Assembly: GCF_018129385.1 (NCBI RefSeq)
Contig: NZ_JAFCLN010000021.1
Location: forward strand, 61,431-125,430
DNA from: Bradyrhizobium lablabi
GTDB taxonomy: Bacteria; Pseudomonadota; Alphaproteobacteria; Rhizobiales; Xanthobacteraceae
DNA: 64,000 bases
Direction of reading: 5' to 3'
Shown: piece after piece, positions 36,976-45,434 of the stretch
How positions within the stretch are numbered: position 1 is the first letter of the stretch
Layout: each line of letters opens with the position of its first letter
The notes under the pieces: generated by a model
Database searches by the model: none
The model's input: only the letters and a program-made list of their open reading frames with translations
Told to the model about the DNA's origin: nothing
Made by a program: the position numbers and the translations under genes

Positions 36976-38259
36976 ATCCGCATCGGTCTCTTCCTCGCCG
37001 GCAAGATATCGGGCGGCCGCGATCAATACGGCAAAGGTCGTGACCCACGCCAGTCGCGCGCCATAGCGGTCATGCGGCCCGGAGATCACCGCGCAGACAA
37101 AGGCATTGCCGAGCACGGCAAAGGTGACGGTCGCGGCGAGCAGGGCGACGTCGTCGAGCTTTCGGCGCCACAGGCCGTATCCGAACAGGAGCGCCGCCAG
37201 CAGCGTCGACGCCAGCGCCACCGGCACATGCAGGCGGTTGATCGCGGTGAAGTCGAGCTCCCAGCGCTGCTGATGCGCCGCCCGCATCGGCTTGAACTGC
37301 TTGGGGACATAGCGCTCGATGATGCCTTGCGTGTGCGGGGTCCAGCCGCCGATGCCTTCGCCGGTCGCGACATGGAGCAATTGCTGCGCGGTCGCCCTCA
37401 AGGCCGCATCGGCCTGCCACGCCGCATATTTGGCGAGTGAATTGCGCACGATCAATTCCATCTCCTCGCCCAGTCCCTTGAAGCGGCCGAGCGTGTTGAA
37501 CATGCTGTTGCCCCACAGGAAGTCGTCGGCAGTGGCGGGCAGCTCGTTGCGATAGGGGCAGAGCTTCAGTTTCTGCTGCGGGCAATGCTCGTTCAGATAT
37601 TGCTTGACGATGCCGTCCTGGAGCATGCGGCCGAAGGCGACGCCATAGCCGCCCGGCGTCCACGCCACTTCCCCTGATAGCGCAAAGTTGGCCGACACCA
37701 GCATGGCAGCGCCTGCGACCAGCGAAAGACTCCCCTGGACGAGGCCGGAAACGGCAATGCGCTTGCGCAGGACGGGCCACACCATCCAGCCGAGGCAACA
37801 GAGCCCGAGCAGCACCGCCAGCGTCGCGCTGTGAGTCGCCGCGGAAAAGGCGATGAAGCCGAACAGCACGCATTTCTCGATTCGAGAGACTTTTGCGCCG
37901 TGCACCACCAGGATGAAAAGCGCGAGCACCGAGAGGCCGGTAAAGATGTCGGTCAGCAGCATGCTGGCGAGCCAGGGCAGCGCCGTGGCGAGGATCAGCG
38001 CAACGCCGATCGCGACCAGCCGCAAAGGCCTGAGCATGCCGTGCACCCGCAGCGTCAATTGCAGGATCCACAATGTCGCCAGCGCCTGGATGCCGAGATT
38101 GAGCCAGAACGCGGAACCCTCGCCGTAATGCAGGTAGATGCCGAACACCGTGGAGCGGCTCGGCACCAGATAGCCCTCATACCAGCGCGCCAGATAGCCG
38201 CCGGTATCCCACTGAAGCAGCGGAAATCCATTCCAGATCGCGGGGGCGAGCAGGGACAA
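36877..38259 (-). CDS. Multi-pass membrane protein, unknown function (GT-C-like layout)
   Basis: 460 codons from TTG 38259, with about ten hydrophobic segments. An early soluble loop holds FPLLQWDTGGYLARW; an acidic residue in the first periplasmic loop is typical of GT-C glycosyltransferases, but this is only suggestive. The frame remains open upstream to 38355 and encodes a plausible first helix (ALVWAAAVAIPLSLLAP), yet it contains no ATG or GTG, so the true start is unclear. The last 33 residues are read from the strand opposite the alpha/beta hydrolase and look unlike the rest. Confidence 0.75.
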   Translation of the reverse strand: MSLLAPAIWNGFPLLQWDTGGYLARWYEGYLVPSRSTVFGIYLHYGEGSAFWLNLGIQALATLWILQLTLRVHGMLRPLRLVAIGVALILATALPWLASMLLTDIFTGLSVLALFILVVHGAKVSRIEKCVLFGFIAFSAATHSATLAVLLGLCCLGWMVWPVLRKRIAVSGLVQGSLSLVAGAAMLVSANFALSGEVAWTPGGYGVAFGRMLQDGIVKQYLNEHCPQQKLKLCPYRNELPATADDFLWGNSMFNTLGRFKGLGEEMELIVRNSLAKYAAWQADAALRATAQQLLHVATGEGIGGWTPHTQGIIERYVPKQFKPMRAAHQQRWELDFTAINRLHVPVALASTLLAALLFGYGLWRRKLDDVALLAATVTFAVLGNAFVCAVISGPHDRYGARLAWVTTFAVLIAAARYLAGEEETDADSAELGEEAGDAGLVDLVADRPHMIPVRDIEHR

Positions 38260-38520
38260 GGGAATGGCGACCGCAGCCGCCCAGACCAGCGCGGCATCGG
38301 TGCCGCGCGCCCGTAAAAGCTGCGTATGGATGTGGAGTCCCCCAGTTTTTGGCTAGCTTGCACAGAAGTGCGACGGGGTCAAAATCCGTCAATAGTCGCG
38401 CCCCGGCCGGCTTGATTTCCTCAAAATCCCGACCAATTTGAAATGATGGCCTTCCGGGCTGGCCTTTGGCCGGGGTTTACTTTACCGAGCCGCCCCGGGA
38501 CATCCGTCCGCCCGCCGTGT

Positions 38521-38526
38521 TATAAT
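38521..38526 (+). promoter_or_regulatory. Probable -10 element upstream of cysE
   Basis: A perfect TATAAT 26 nt before the cysE ATG, with a weak GGGACA 18 nt upstream in the -35 position. Confidence 0.4.
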
Positions 38527-38552
38527 AGCCAGCCAACAAACGAGAGCAGCTC

Positions 38553-39380
38553 ATGGCCATGCATCAGATCAATCCGCAAGGCGGGAAACTGGCGGCGCTC
38601 GATCCGATCTGGGATCGTGTGCGCGGCGAGGCGGAAGAGATTGTCCGCCGCGAGCCGGAGCTGGCCACCTTCATCTATGCCACGGTGCTGCATCATGACC
38701 GGCTGGAAGATTCGGTCGTGCATCGTCTGGCCGAGCGTCTCGACCATGCGGCGCTGTCGGGCGACTTGATCCGGCAGGCCTATGACGACGCGCTGGCCGA
38801 TGATCCCGATCTCGGCAATGCGTTCCGCGCCGACCTCGTCGCCGTCTACGACCGCGATCCCGCCACTTCGCGCTTCATCGATCCCTTGCTCTACTTCAAG
38901 GGCTTTCATGCGCTCCAGACTCATCGTCTCGCGCACTGGCTCTACAAGAAGGGCCGCAAGGATTTTGCCTATTATCTGCAAAGCCGCTCCTCGGCGGTGT
39001 TCCAGACCGATATCAACCCCGCTGCCGTGATCGGTCGCGGCATCTTCCTCGATCACGCCACCGGATTCGTCTGCGGCGAGACGGCCGTGATCGACGACGA
39101 CGTCTCGATCCTGCACGGCGTGACGCTCGGCGGCACCGGCAAGGAGAATGAGGACCGCCATCCCAAGATCCGGCATGGCGTGATGATCGGGGCCGGCGCC
39201 AAGATTCTCGGCAATATCGAGGTCGGCCATTGCGCGCGCATTGCCGCAGGCTCGGTCGTGGTGAAGCCGGTGCCTCATAACGTGACGGTGGCCGGCGTGC
39301 CCGCCAAGATCGTGGGCGAGGCCGGCTGTGCGGAGCCGTCGCGCACCATGGACCAGATGCTCAACGCGATCGGTCTGTAG
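38553..39380 (+). CDS. cysE: Serine O-acetyltransferase
   Basis: A 275-aa enzyme, close to the 273 aa of the Escherichia coli protein, that makes O-acetylserine from serine and acetyl-CoA, the first step of cysteine synthesis. The N-terminal helical domain (about residues 1-140) includes LARRA-like basic helices and TSRFIDPLLYFKGFHALQ. The C-terminal left-handed beta-helix has DHATGFVCGETAVIDD, ILHGVTLGGTGKENEDRHP with catalytic His, and GAGAKILGNIEVG. It is monocistronic; the DUF3126 gene follows after 107 bp. Confidence 0.97.
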   Translation: MAMHQINPQGGKLAALDPIWDRVRGEAEEIVRREPELATFIYATVLHHDRLEDSVVHRLAERLDHAALSGDLIRQAYDDALADDPDLGNAFRADLVAVYDRDPATSRFIDPLLYFKGFHALQTHRLAHWLYKKGRKDFAYYLQSRSSAVFQTDINPAAVIGRGIFLDHATGFVCGETAVIDDDVSILHGVTLGGTGKENEDRHPKIRHGVMIGAGAKILGNIEVGHCARIAAGSVVVKPVPHNVTVAGVPAKIVGEAGCAEPSRTMDQMLNAIGL

Positions 39381-39487
39381 ATTTTACACAATTTCTGCTG
39401 CTTGCCGGAGGTGAAAAGCCTCTGGCGGTTCGCCGCGTACCGTCCTAAAACCTCCCGGAAATTTAGAGAACCCGATTGGAGACCGCC

Positions 39488-39700
39488 GTGGACGTTCAGG
39501 AAGTCAGAAAGCTCGACGCCTATCTCAAGCGCGTGTTCGGCAATCCGAAGATTCGTGTCGTGCCGCGGCCGAAGAAAGAGGATTCCGCCGAAGTCTATAT
39601 CGGCGAGGAGTTCATCGGCGTGCTGTTCGTCGACGACGAGGATGACGATCGCTCGTTCCAGTTCCAGATGGCGATTCTGGAAGAGGATCTGGTGGAGTAA
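39488..39700 (+). CDS. DUF3126 family small protein
   Basis: A 70-aa protein with GTG 39488 as start (GGAG 9 nt upstream). The sequence VRKLDAYLKRVFGNPKIRV, followed by an acidic VLFVDDEDDDRSFQFQM, is diagnostic of DUF3126, a small protein nearly restricted to alphaproteobacteria. Function unknown. It commonly follows cysE, as here. Confidence 0.93.
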   Translation: MDVQEVRKLDAYLKRVFGNPKIRVVPRPKKEDSAEVYIGEEFIGVLFVDDEDDDRSFQFQMAILEEDLVE

Positions 39701-39710
39701 AAAGCTCCAC

Positions 39711-39839
39711 CGTCGTCCCGGCCAAGCGAAGCGCGAGCCGGGACCCATACCCCTCGGCCCATCGATGGGACGCTGAAGCGTTGCCTTTGCTAACCACAGA
39801 CATCGGTGGTTATGGGTCCCTGCGTTCGCAGGGACGACG
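39711..39839. repeat. Palindromic intergenic repeat, type F
   Basis: CGTCGTCCCGGCCAAGCG at one end and GCAGGGACGACG at the other, with paired GGGACCCATA/TATGGGTCCC inner arms. It lies between convergent genes. Confidence 0.75.
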
Positions 39840-39850
39840 CGAGAGCGAAG

Positions 39851-40564
39851 CTACCCCTTCCTTCCGTACACCTGCGCCGTCAGCCGCTCCATCGCCGCGG
39901 CGACATCGCGCCATTGCGACAGCCAGCTTCGCGGAAAGCGAAAAATGAGATCGGCGCCTTCGATGCGGCGTTCGGAAAGGCACATGCCGGGCGTCGCCGC
40001 ATCGCGCGTGCAGCGGGCGATGAGCGCGGGGTTGGTGCCGAAGAACATATCCTCGCTGGCATAGGGCGAGCCGTCCTTGAACGCGCGCATCGTCAATCCG
40101 TCCTCGACCTGCGCCGAGGCCTGCTCGAGATAGCGCGGATAGATCGTGCGCACGCGCATGTCGGGCGCAAGCGAGTCACGATGCGCCGATATCGAGAGGA
40201 AGATGCGGTCGATCGGCTGCGGCTGTTCCTCGACGGTGTCGGCGCTGACATGCCTGGGCGCTTCCGGCGGCATCAGGGACGGGAAGATGAAGCCGAGATC
40301 GACGCGCTCCTGCGGACCGGAATGGCGCTGGATCTTTCGCCGGATCGCTGCCGCCGGCACGTTGAACACCGTGCCGCCGACGCTGACCGGCAGCCGCTCC
40401 GGACCTCCGGCGTTGACGGTCCCCCAGGTCGGCCACAAGAGATAGGCGACGAGCGCGATGGCGCCGGCGGCCAGCGTGGCGCCGATGATGATCGGCACGA
40501 TATGGCCGCGCGGGTCTTGTCGCGACGAGCGGGCGAGGTGCTGGGCCGTTGAAAGCAGTGTCAT
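39851..40564 (-). CDS. Hypothetical membrane-anchored protein
   Basis: A 237-aa protein starting MTLLSTAQHLARSS at ATG 40564. One membrane anchor (IVPIIIGATLAAGAIALVAY) is followed by a periplasmic domain of about 180 residues with a FNVPAAAIRR strand, the segment IDRIFLSISAHRD and a Cys pair (ARCTRDA and GMCLSER) that could form a disulfide. I do not recognise a family. It stands between repeats and the small DUF6949-like gene. Confidence 0.82.
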   Translation of the reverse strand: MTLLSTAQHLARSSRQDPRGHIVPIIIGATLAAGAIALVAYLLWPTWGTVNAGGPERLPVSVGGTVFNVPAAAIRRKIQRHSGPQERVDLGFIFPSLMPPEAPRHVSADTVEEQPQPIDRIFLSISAHRDSLAPDMRVRTIYPRYLEQASAQVEDGLTMRAFKDGSPYASEDMFFGTNPALIARCTRDAATPGMCLSERRIEGADLIFRFPRSWLSQWRDVAAAMERLTAQVYGRKG

Positions 40565-40768
40565 GCGAAAGGCGTCGCGGCGAGGTTCCGAATCATCTGA
40601 CGAATATGCCACGCGGCGGCGGTTTCCCGCATGTTCCACCCGCAAGGCGAGGGCGAAAAGCCATGCTGCCACGCCGCCTGCGTTAACCTTTCCTTAAGGA
40701 TGATGTGGCGGTTGCCTCCGGATTTTGCGACATCAGGCGCGCCTCCAGTTGCGTAGCGGAAATTTTCG

Positions 40769-41098
40769 ATGTCGCCCGATGCGTTGAATTCCCTGTTCTC
40801 CCTTTGCATCGGCTTTGCGTTCGCCGGCGCGCTCGCCAGCGGTTATCAGGCGCTCGCGCAGCGCCCCGCCGGCTTCGGATTGTTGCAGGAGGCGGTCGTT
40901 CCAAAGGCGCTTGCAGCAGTGCCGCTGCTGGTGTTTGCCGCGCCCTTCATCATCATGCGCAACACGCTGCGCGGCGCCAGGATCGAGCGCCGCCGCTTCG
41001 AGTTCGTGATGATCGCGACCATCATTGCCGGCTTCTGGAGCCTGATGTCCGGCACGTTTTTCCTGATGACGCTGCGCGCCGCCGGCCTCTTGGCCTAG
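40769..41098 (+). CDS. Small membrane protein (DUF6949-like)
   Basis: A 109-aa protein with three hydrophobic segments: LFSLCIGFAFAGALASGY, a middle LAAVPLLVFAAPFIIM and a C-terminal IIAGFWSLMSGTFFLM. A RGARIERRRFEF loop lies in between. It resembles a small uncharacterised rhizobial membrane family. The carbonic anhydrase gene follows after 42 nt. Confidence 0.85.
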   Translation: MSPDALNSLFSLCIGFAFAGALASGYQALAQRPAGFGLLQEAVVPKALAAVPLLVFAAPFIIMRNTLRGARIERRRFEFVMIATIIAGFWSLMSGTFFLMTLRAAGLLA

Positions 41099-41140
41099 GC
41101 GGTTTGATTATGCCAATGTCTCCTGCAACAGGAGACCAGA

Positions 41141-41671
41141 ATGGCCATCTACGAACTTGACGGGCAGGGGCCCGACCTTCCGAGCGACGGAAACTTTTTC
41201 ATCGCCGACACCGCCGCCGTGATCGGCAAGGTGCGCCTGCTCAATGCCGCCAGCGTCTGGTTCGGCGCCGTGCTGCGCGGCGACAATGAGTGGATCGAAA
41301 TCGGCGAGGGCTCAAACGTGCAGGACAATTCCACCTGCCATACCGACCCCGGCTTTCCGCTTGTTATCGGCAAGAACTGCACGGTCGGCCACAACGTCAT
41401 CCTGCATGGCTGCACGCTCGAGGACGACGCTCTGGTGGGCATGGGTTCGATCGTGATGAACGGCGCGAAGATCGGCCGCTTCAGCGTGGTCGGCGCCGGC
41501 TCGATCATCACCGAGGGCAAGGAATTTCCCGAATATTCGCTGATCATCGGCGCGCCCGCGCGGGTCATCCGCACGCTGACGCCGGAGCAGGCCACCGCCA
41601 TGGGCCGCGCCGCCAAATCCTATCAGCGCAACGGCCCGCGATTCAAAAACGGGCTGAAGAAGATCGGCTGA
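41141..41671 (+). CDS. Gamma carbonic anhydrase family protein
   Basis: A 176-aa left-handed beta-helix protein with hexapeptide repeats. The metal ligands are seen as His in STCHTDPG and His-x4-His in VGHNVILHGC, the arrangement of gamma carbonic anhydrases. It would hydrate carbon dioxide or act as the related complex I-associated form. It starts at ATG 41141 behind AGGAGA. The family usually has 170-185 aa, so it is complete. Confidence 0.94.
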   Translation: MAIYELDGQGPDLPSDGNFFIADTAAVIGKVRLLNAASVWFGAVLRGDNEWIEIGEGSNVQDNSTCHTDPGFPLVIGKNCTVGHNVILHGCTLEDDALVGMGSIVMNGAKIGRFSVVGAGSIITEGKEFPEYSLIIGAPARVIRTLTPEQATAMGRAAKSYQRNGPRFKNGLKKIG

Positions 41672-41676
41672 GCCTT

Positions 41677-41844
41677 TTAAGTCCCTTCGCTCTCGCTGGC
41701 TTCGATCGCGCTCGCCACTTTTTCATGGCCGGCGGCCCACAGTGAATGCTGCTCGCTGCCGTCCTGAAAGGGATTGGCTTCCGCGGGAATGTTTTCACGG
41801 GCGGCACGCTGGCCCATCTCAAACGGATCGGGATCGGGGTTCAT
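41677..41844 (-). CDS. Ribosome modulation factor (RMF/CrpP) family protein
   Basis: A 55-aa protein: MNPDPDPFEMGQRAARENIP, then ANPFQDGSEQHSLWAAGHEK. The G..AA.....NPF....E...W..G pattern is the RMF/CrpP family signature. RMF binds the 30S subunit and helps form inactive 100S ribosomes in stationary phase. An AAGGAAA site lies about 11 nt upstream. Its ATG overlaps the TGA of the RHH protein (ATGA), so the two are translationally coupled. Confidence 0.75.
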   Translation of the reverse strand: MNPDPDPFEMGQRAARENIPAEANPFQDGSEQHSLWAAGHEKVASAIEASESEGT

Positions 41845-42092
41845 GATTTCGATTTCCTTCTAGTCTTCTTGCTCGTCTTCTTGGCGCCGGTCGCTTTCGC
41901 ATCGCGCTCGTGGTTCGCGCCGGTGGCCGCGCTCCTGCGAAGCGCGTCCTTGAGGTCGACCGGAATGCCATGCTTCTTCAGGAGATCGGCAAAGGCTTCG
42001 TCCGCCAGCTCCTGAAGTGTTCCCATCCGATCGCGGCCAAGCTGCTTCAGCTTCTCAAACGTGTCGTCGTCGAATTCGATCAGCTTGCGCAA
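41841..42092 (-). CDS. Ribbon-helix-helix-like small protein
   Basis: 83 aa from TTG 42092 (GGCGGG upstream): LRKLIEFDDDTFEKLKQLG, then LQELADEAFADLLKKHGIP and a Lys/Arg-rich tail. The beta strand plus two helices match CopG/RHH proteins that bind DNA as dimers. It is coupled by ATGA to the RMF-like gene and could autoregulate the pair. The frame remains open to 42218, but nothing upstream looks coding. Divergent from the Gly/Ser-rich gene at 42206. Confidence 0.7.
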   Translation of the reverse strand: MRKLIEFDDDTFEKLKQLGRDRMGTLQELADEAFADLLKKHGIPVDLKDALRRSAATGANHERDAKATGAKKTSKKTRRKSKS

Positions 42093-42205
42093 CGCGTCAT
42101 CCCGCCGCCTGGAACGCAGCGGCGTTGATCCAATGGCGGCACAGTTGAATCGTTCCGCCAGGAACCCGCCTGTTGCGCAACCGTTGTTTCCCAAAGGAGA
42201 TTTGC

Positions 42206-42667
42206 ATGGCCAAAACATCTGTCATGGCCGCGATGACGGCAATAGCGATTTTGATCTCCCCGCTCGGCGCCTATGCGCAAGGCGGCGGTAGCGGAGGGGG
42301 CGCGAGCGGCGGCGGTGCCAGCGCGGGCGGGGCGGCGAGCGGTCCTTCCGCCGGGAGCGGCAGCGCGGTGGGCTCGCCCAATGCAGGCTCTGCGGGCGCA
42401 GGCACGGCCGGCGTCAGTGGTGTGCCGTCAGGTCCCGCGAGCGTCGGCGGATTGAACAATTCCGGCAACGACCCCAGCGGCGTCGGCAACGCATCAAAAC
42501 TCAACTCGCCCCCGCCGCCCGGCACCAACAGCCTCGGCACGGCGAACTCGAGCGGGCCGGGCGCCGGCGTTACGACGGGGACAGCGCGGACCAGGGAAGA
42601 CGCCGCGATCGATCAAGAGACGAAGTCGCTCGATCGCAAGATCAAGAGCATTTGCAAGGGCTGCTGA
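42206..42667 (+). CDS. Secreted Gly/Ser/Ala-rich protein
   Basis: 153 aa starting at ATG 42206, after AAAGGAGA. A signal peptide (MAAMTAIAILISPLGAYAQ) is followed by a low-complexity GGGSGGGASGGG region. A short basic C-terminal segment follows (AAIDQETKSLDRKIKSICKG with CKGC end). The low-complexity part has no family assignment; the C-terminal Cys pair may bind a partner or form a disulfide. Function unknown. Confidence 0.82.
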   Translation: MAKTSVMAAMTAIAILISPLGAYAQGGGSGGGASGGGASAGGAASGPSAGSGSAVGSPNAGSAGAGTAGVSGVPSGPASVGGLNNSGNDPSGVGNASKLNSPPPPGTNSLGTANSSGPGAGVTTGTARTREDAAIDQETKSLDRKIKSICKGC

Positions 42668-42791
42668 TGCCAGCACTCGCGCAGATGTGAGCAAAAGCTG
42701 GCGCCGCACGGCAGAAACCATTCTAGACTGCCTTCGGGATCGCGGGGAAAGCCGTTGGGGCTTTCAGCGAGTGAGTACCCAGGAGGGTTGG

Positions 42792-43376
42792 ATGTTACGC
42801 AAGACATTGGTCGCGCTGTTCGCGATCGCCTCGCTGGCCATGCTGGTGCCGGATGTCGCCTCGGCGCGCGGCGGCTTTGGCGGCGGTGGCGGTTTCCGTG
42901 GAGGTGGCGGCTTCGGCGGCGGCGGATTCCGCGGCGGCGGAATCGGCATGGGTGGCTTCCGCGGTGGTGGGATCGGCATGGGCGGCGCAGGTTTTCGCGC
43001 GGCTGCGATTGGACCGGGTTTTCGCGCTGGTGGTGTCGGCTTCCGCGCGGGCGGCCCGGTCGGATTCCGCGGCGGCACGTTTGCAGGCAATCGCTTCTAT
43101 GGCGGTCATTGGCGGCCGGGATTCCGGCATCGCGGATATCCCTTTGTCGCCGCGGCGATCGGCGCAGGGCTCGCTTACGGCGCCTACGGCTATGGCGGGT
43201 ACTATGACGACGGTTATTATGGTTATGGCGACGACTATTACGCTACCAGCTATCCCTACGGCAGCGGCTATGACGACGACTACTATTACGGCAACAGCGG
43301 CTGCGTCGTCCTTCGCAAACGCGTGCTAACGCCTTACGGCTGGGCGCTGCGGCCGGTGCAGGTCTGCGGTTATTGA
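42792..43376 (+). CDS. Secreted Gly-rich protein with Tyr/Asp-rich tail
   Basis: 194 aa starting at ATG 42792, 5 nt after AGGAGGG. Signal peptide LVALFAIASLAMLVPDVASA, then many GGFRGGG and GIGMGG repeats, a hydrophobic Gly-zipper (FVAAAIGAGLAYGAYGYGG) and a DDGYYGYGDDYY tail with two cysteines at the end (GCVVLRK and VQVCGY). The Gly-zipper plus Tyr tail is common in rhizobial exported proteins of unknown role. A perfect hairpin follows. Confidence 0.88.
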   Translation: MLRKTLVALFAIASLAMLVPDVASARGGFGGGGGFRGGGGFGGGGFRGGGIGMGGFRGGGIGMGGAGFRAAAIGPGFRAGGVGFRAGGPVGFRGGTFAGNRFYGGHWRPGFRHRGYPFVAAAIGAGLAYGAYGYGGYYDDGYYGYGDDYYATSYPYGSGYDDDYYYGNSGCVVLRKRVLTPYGWALRPVQVCGY

Positions 43377-43384
43377 TGCGCGTT

Positions 43385-43410
43385 CGATCGGGCCGGATGC
43401 GGCCCGATCG
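43385..43410 (+). terminator. Hairpin, probable terminator
   Basis: Perfect 10-bp stem CGATCGGGCC/GGCCCGATCG with 6-nt loop, 8 nt after the stop codon of the Gly-rich gene; no strong T-run follows. Confidence 0.5.
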
Positions 43411-43539
43411 ACGCGATTGCGGCAGCGCACGGCGCTGTAATGCCGCACTTACTACTTTCGTATGATGTTTCCTTCCTTTGCTAGGATGGCTGCCGGTACG
43501 CCGCTTGCACTGTCCGAGACTAGGTAAGGGATACTGACC

Positions 43540-43710
43540 ATGCTCACACCCGCGTTGGCGCTCACCGCGCCTGCGCTGACGCTTACGGCGCCCGCGCTGA
43601 CGTTCGTTTTCCTGTGCGTTGTCGTTGGTCTCGGAGCAGCCTTTGTCTGGTTGTTCTGGGAAATCGAGCAGATGTCAAAGCCGCAGCGCGACGGCGATCG
43701 CTTCAACTGA
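43540..43710 (+). CDS. Small membrane protein
   Basis: 56 aa from ATG 43540, with AAGGG upstream. The N-terminus is a triplicated TPALALTAPALTLTAPALT, followed by one membrane helix (FLCVVVGLGAAFVWLFWEI) and a polar tail. Both the Pro/Ala/Leu repeat and the helix look designed for the membrane. No family recognised; the ribosome site and composition support a real gene. Confidence 0.65.
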   Translation: MLTPALALTAPALTLTAPALTFVFLCVVVGLGAAFVWLFWEIEQMSKPQRDGDRFN

Positions 43711-43752
43711 GGCGGCACCGCCGCCGCAGTCGTTGTCGCCAGAGGGCATGCG

Positions 43753-44640
43753 TCAGCCGAGCACGCCGTATTTCCTGAACCAGTTTTGCATCTGGCTCCA
43801 GGCATCCTCCGCCGCGTCCTTGCGATAGCTCGCGCGGTAGTCGGCATGAAAGCCGTGCGGCGCGTCGGGATAGATCTTGAACTCGGCAGTTTTCTTGTCC
43901 TTCGCCAGCGCCGCCTTCATCGCCTCGACCTGCGCCACCGGAATGCCGGTGTCGGCGCCGCCATAGAGTCCGAGCACCGGCGCTTTCATGTCAGGCGCGA
44001 GTTGGGTCGGGCTCTTCGGCCACGCCGGATTGCTGGGATCGACCAGCGGGCCGTAGAACGCAACGCCCGCCTTCAGGGCGCCGCTGTGCGCGGCATATTC
44101 CCAGACCGTGCGTCCTCCGCGGCAGAAGCCGATGATGCCGAGCCGGTTGGTATCGCCGCCTTGCGATTTTGCCCAGGCGACCGTCGCATCGAGGTCGCTG
44201 AGCAGTTCGGCGTCCGGCTTTGCATTCACGATCGGCAGCAACTCTTTCATATCGGTGATCTTGGTGAGGTCGCCGCCTTTGCGGAAATAGTAGTCCGGCG
44301 CCACTGCGAGCGCGCCGAGCTTTGCCAGCCGCCGCGTCACATCCTTGATGTATTCGTGCAGGCCGAAAATCTCCATCGCCACCAACACGACAGGTGGATT
44401 GGCGGCATTGGCCGGCCGCGCGAAATAGCCTGGCATCTCGCCGTCCGCCACCTTGATCTTTGCTTCGCCCGTGGTGAGCCCGTCTGTCGGGGTCTTGATG
44501 ACCTCCGCGCGCACGGGACCTGCGGCCAGCGTGTAGCCGGCGGTCACCGCGGCGGACGCAGTCATGAAGCCGCGGCGTGAGAGCGGCGGCACCTTGGTGA
44601 GTCCGATCACGTCGGACGCTGTTTGAAGTTCGGCAGCCAT
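43753..44640 (-). CDS. Dienelactone hydrolase family protein, Tat-exported
   Basis: A 295-aa protein starting MAAELQT at ATG 44640 behind AAGGAGGAA. The N-terminal Tat signal has SRRGFM at residues 21-26 and a following hydrophobic core. The catalytic triad Cys173 in IGFCRGG, Asp230 in YGGADTG and His262 in APHGFHAD is that of dienelactone hydrolases. Export to the periplasm is unusual for the classical catechol pathway, so the substrate is likely different. The short open frame above it to 44667 is not needed. Confidence 0.93.
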   Translation of the reverse strand: MAAELQTASDVIGLTKVPPLSRRGFMTASAAVTAGYTLAAGPVRAEVIKTPTDGLTTGEAKIKVADGEMPGYFARPANAANPPVVLVAMEIFGLHEYIKDVTRRLAKLGALAVAPDYYFRKGGDLTKITDMKELLPIVNAKPDAELLSDLDATVAWAKSQGGDTNRLGIIGFCRGGRTVWEYAAHSGALKAGVAFYGPLVDPSNPAWPKSPTQLAPDMKAPVLGLYGGADTGIPVAQVEAMKAALAKDKKTAEFKIYPDAPHGFHADYRASYRKDAAEDAWSQMQNWFRKYGVLG

Positions 44641-44725
44641 GATTTCCTCCTTGCAAGGGAGGCGCATTCAGCAAGCAGCCGGAGGCAAAGGCAAATCACC
44701 TGCCTGCGAGGTTGTTTTCGATCGC

Positions 44726-45118
44726 TCAGGAACTGGGCTTGAAGTAGAAATCCCCCGTCAGCGAGGAGTGGTCCCACGGCACCTGCTGCTCGTTGGTCGC
44801 CCTGATGACGTCGGCGCGTACGCGCGTCAGCATCGAGCGGACCTCGAGCCCGGGCGTGCGGATATATTTCAACATCGCCTGCGTGAACGGGCTGTTGCGG
44901 CCGGAGCCATCGAGCGCGATCGTATCGGGGCTGGTGGCGAAGGTAATGAGCGTGCCGATGCCGGCATTGAGCTGGGCAAGGCCTTGGCCGACGCTGGCCG
45001 AGCGCGAGCCGCCCATCGAGCGCGCCAGGTTTTTCGACACAGTCTGGCGGCAATCGGTAACAGTCTGATGGGGCAGCGCTCTGTGCGCCAGGTCACGTTG
45101 GTATCCGGGAAAGAACAA
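44726..45118 (-). pseudogene. Caspase-like (peptidase C14) remnant
   Basis: The frame carries only the C-terminal third of a bacterial caspase-family protein: LARSMGGSRSASVGQGLAQ, the segment GTLITFATSPDTIALDG, GRNSPFTQAMLKYI, and the end VPWDHSSLTGDFYF. In intact homologues the first stretch follows the catalytic Cys in DACR; here the frame reads TDCRQTVSKN at that spot and nothing recognisable lies upstream. The catalytic His domain is absent. I therefore read it as a degraded gene. Confidence 0.75.
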
Positions 45119-45434
45119 GGCCGTTGACGTAGTATACCGCCAACGACCTTGCCAGCCCCGGATATTGAAATTGGCTTACGCCATCCGGTGTACTGCACGA
45201 TGCCTCGGAATCGCACGGCTGAATGTGAACCAGTTCACACTCGGAACGAAATGTTGGACCGGGCGGCCCGAAGCGACCGGCTGAGCCGGGGGGCGGCAGT
45301 CCCGCCGGCAGCACCACGCCGGCCGCCGTTGCGAAGTCGCTGCAGCCGGGATAACCTAGAATTGTTTCAGATATTTTTTCTGCCGGAGATGGCGGACGGC
45401 CAACTCCGGGACAAATAATCTTGGAGAGGCGAGC
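45119..45434. other. Gene-free region, presumably decayed
   Basis: 316 bp between the caspase remnant and the phospholipase-like gene. I see no ORF, RNA or repeat. It probably contains the lost upstream part of the caspase gene. Confidence 0.5.

Noticed and set aside
43452..43847. A 131-aa minus-strand frame over the small membrane protein
   Set aside because: Arg/Ala-rich shadow of the plus-strand gene and the end of the dienelactone hydrolase gene.
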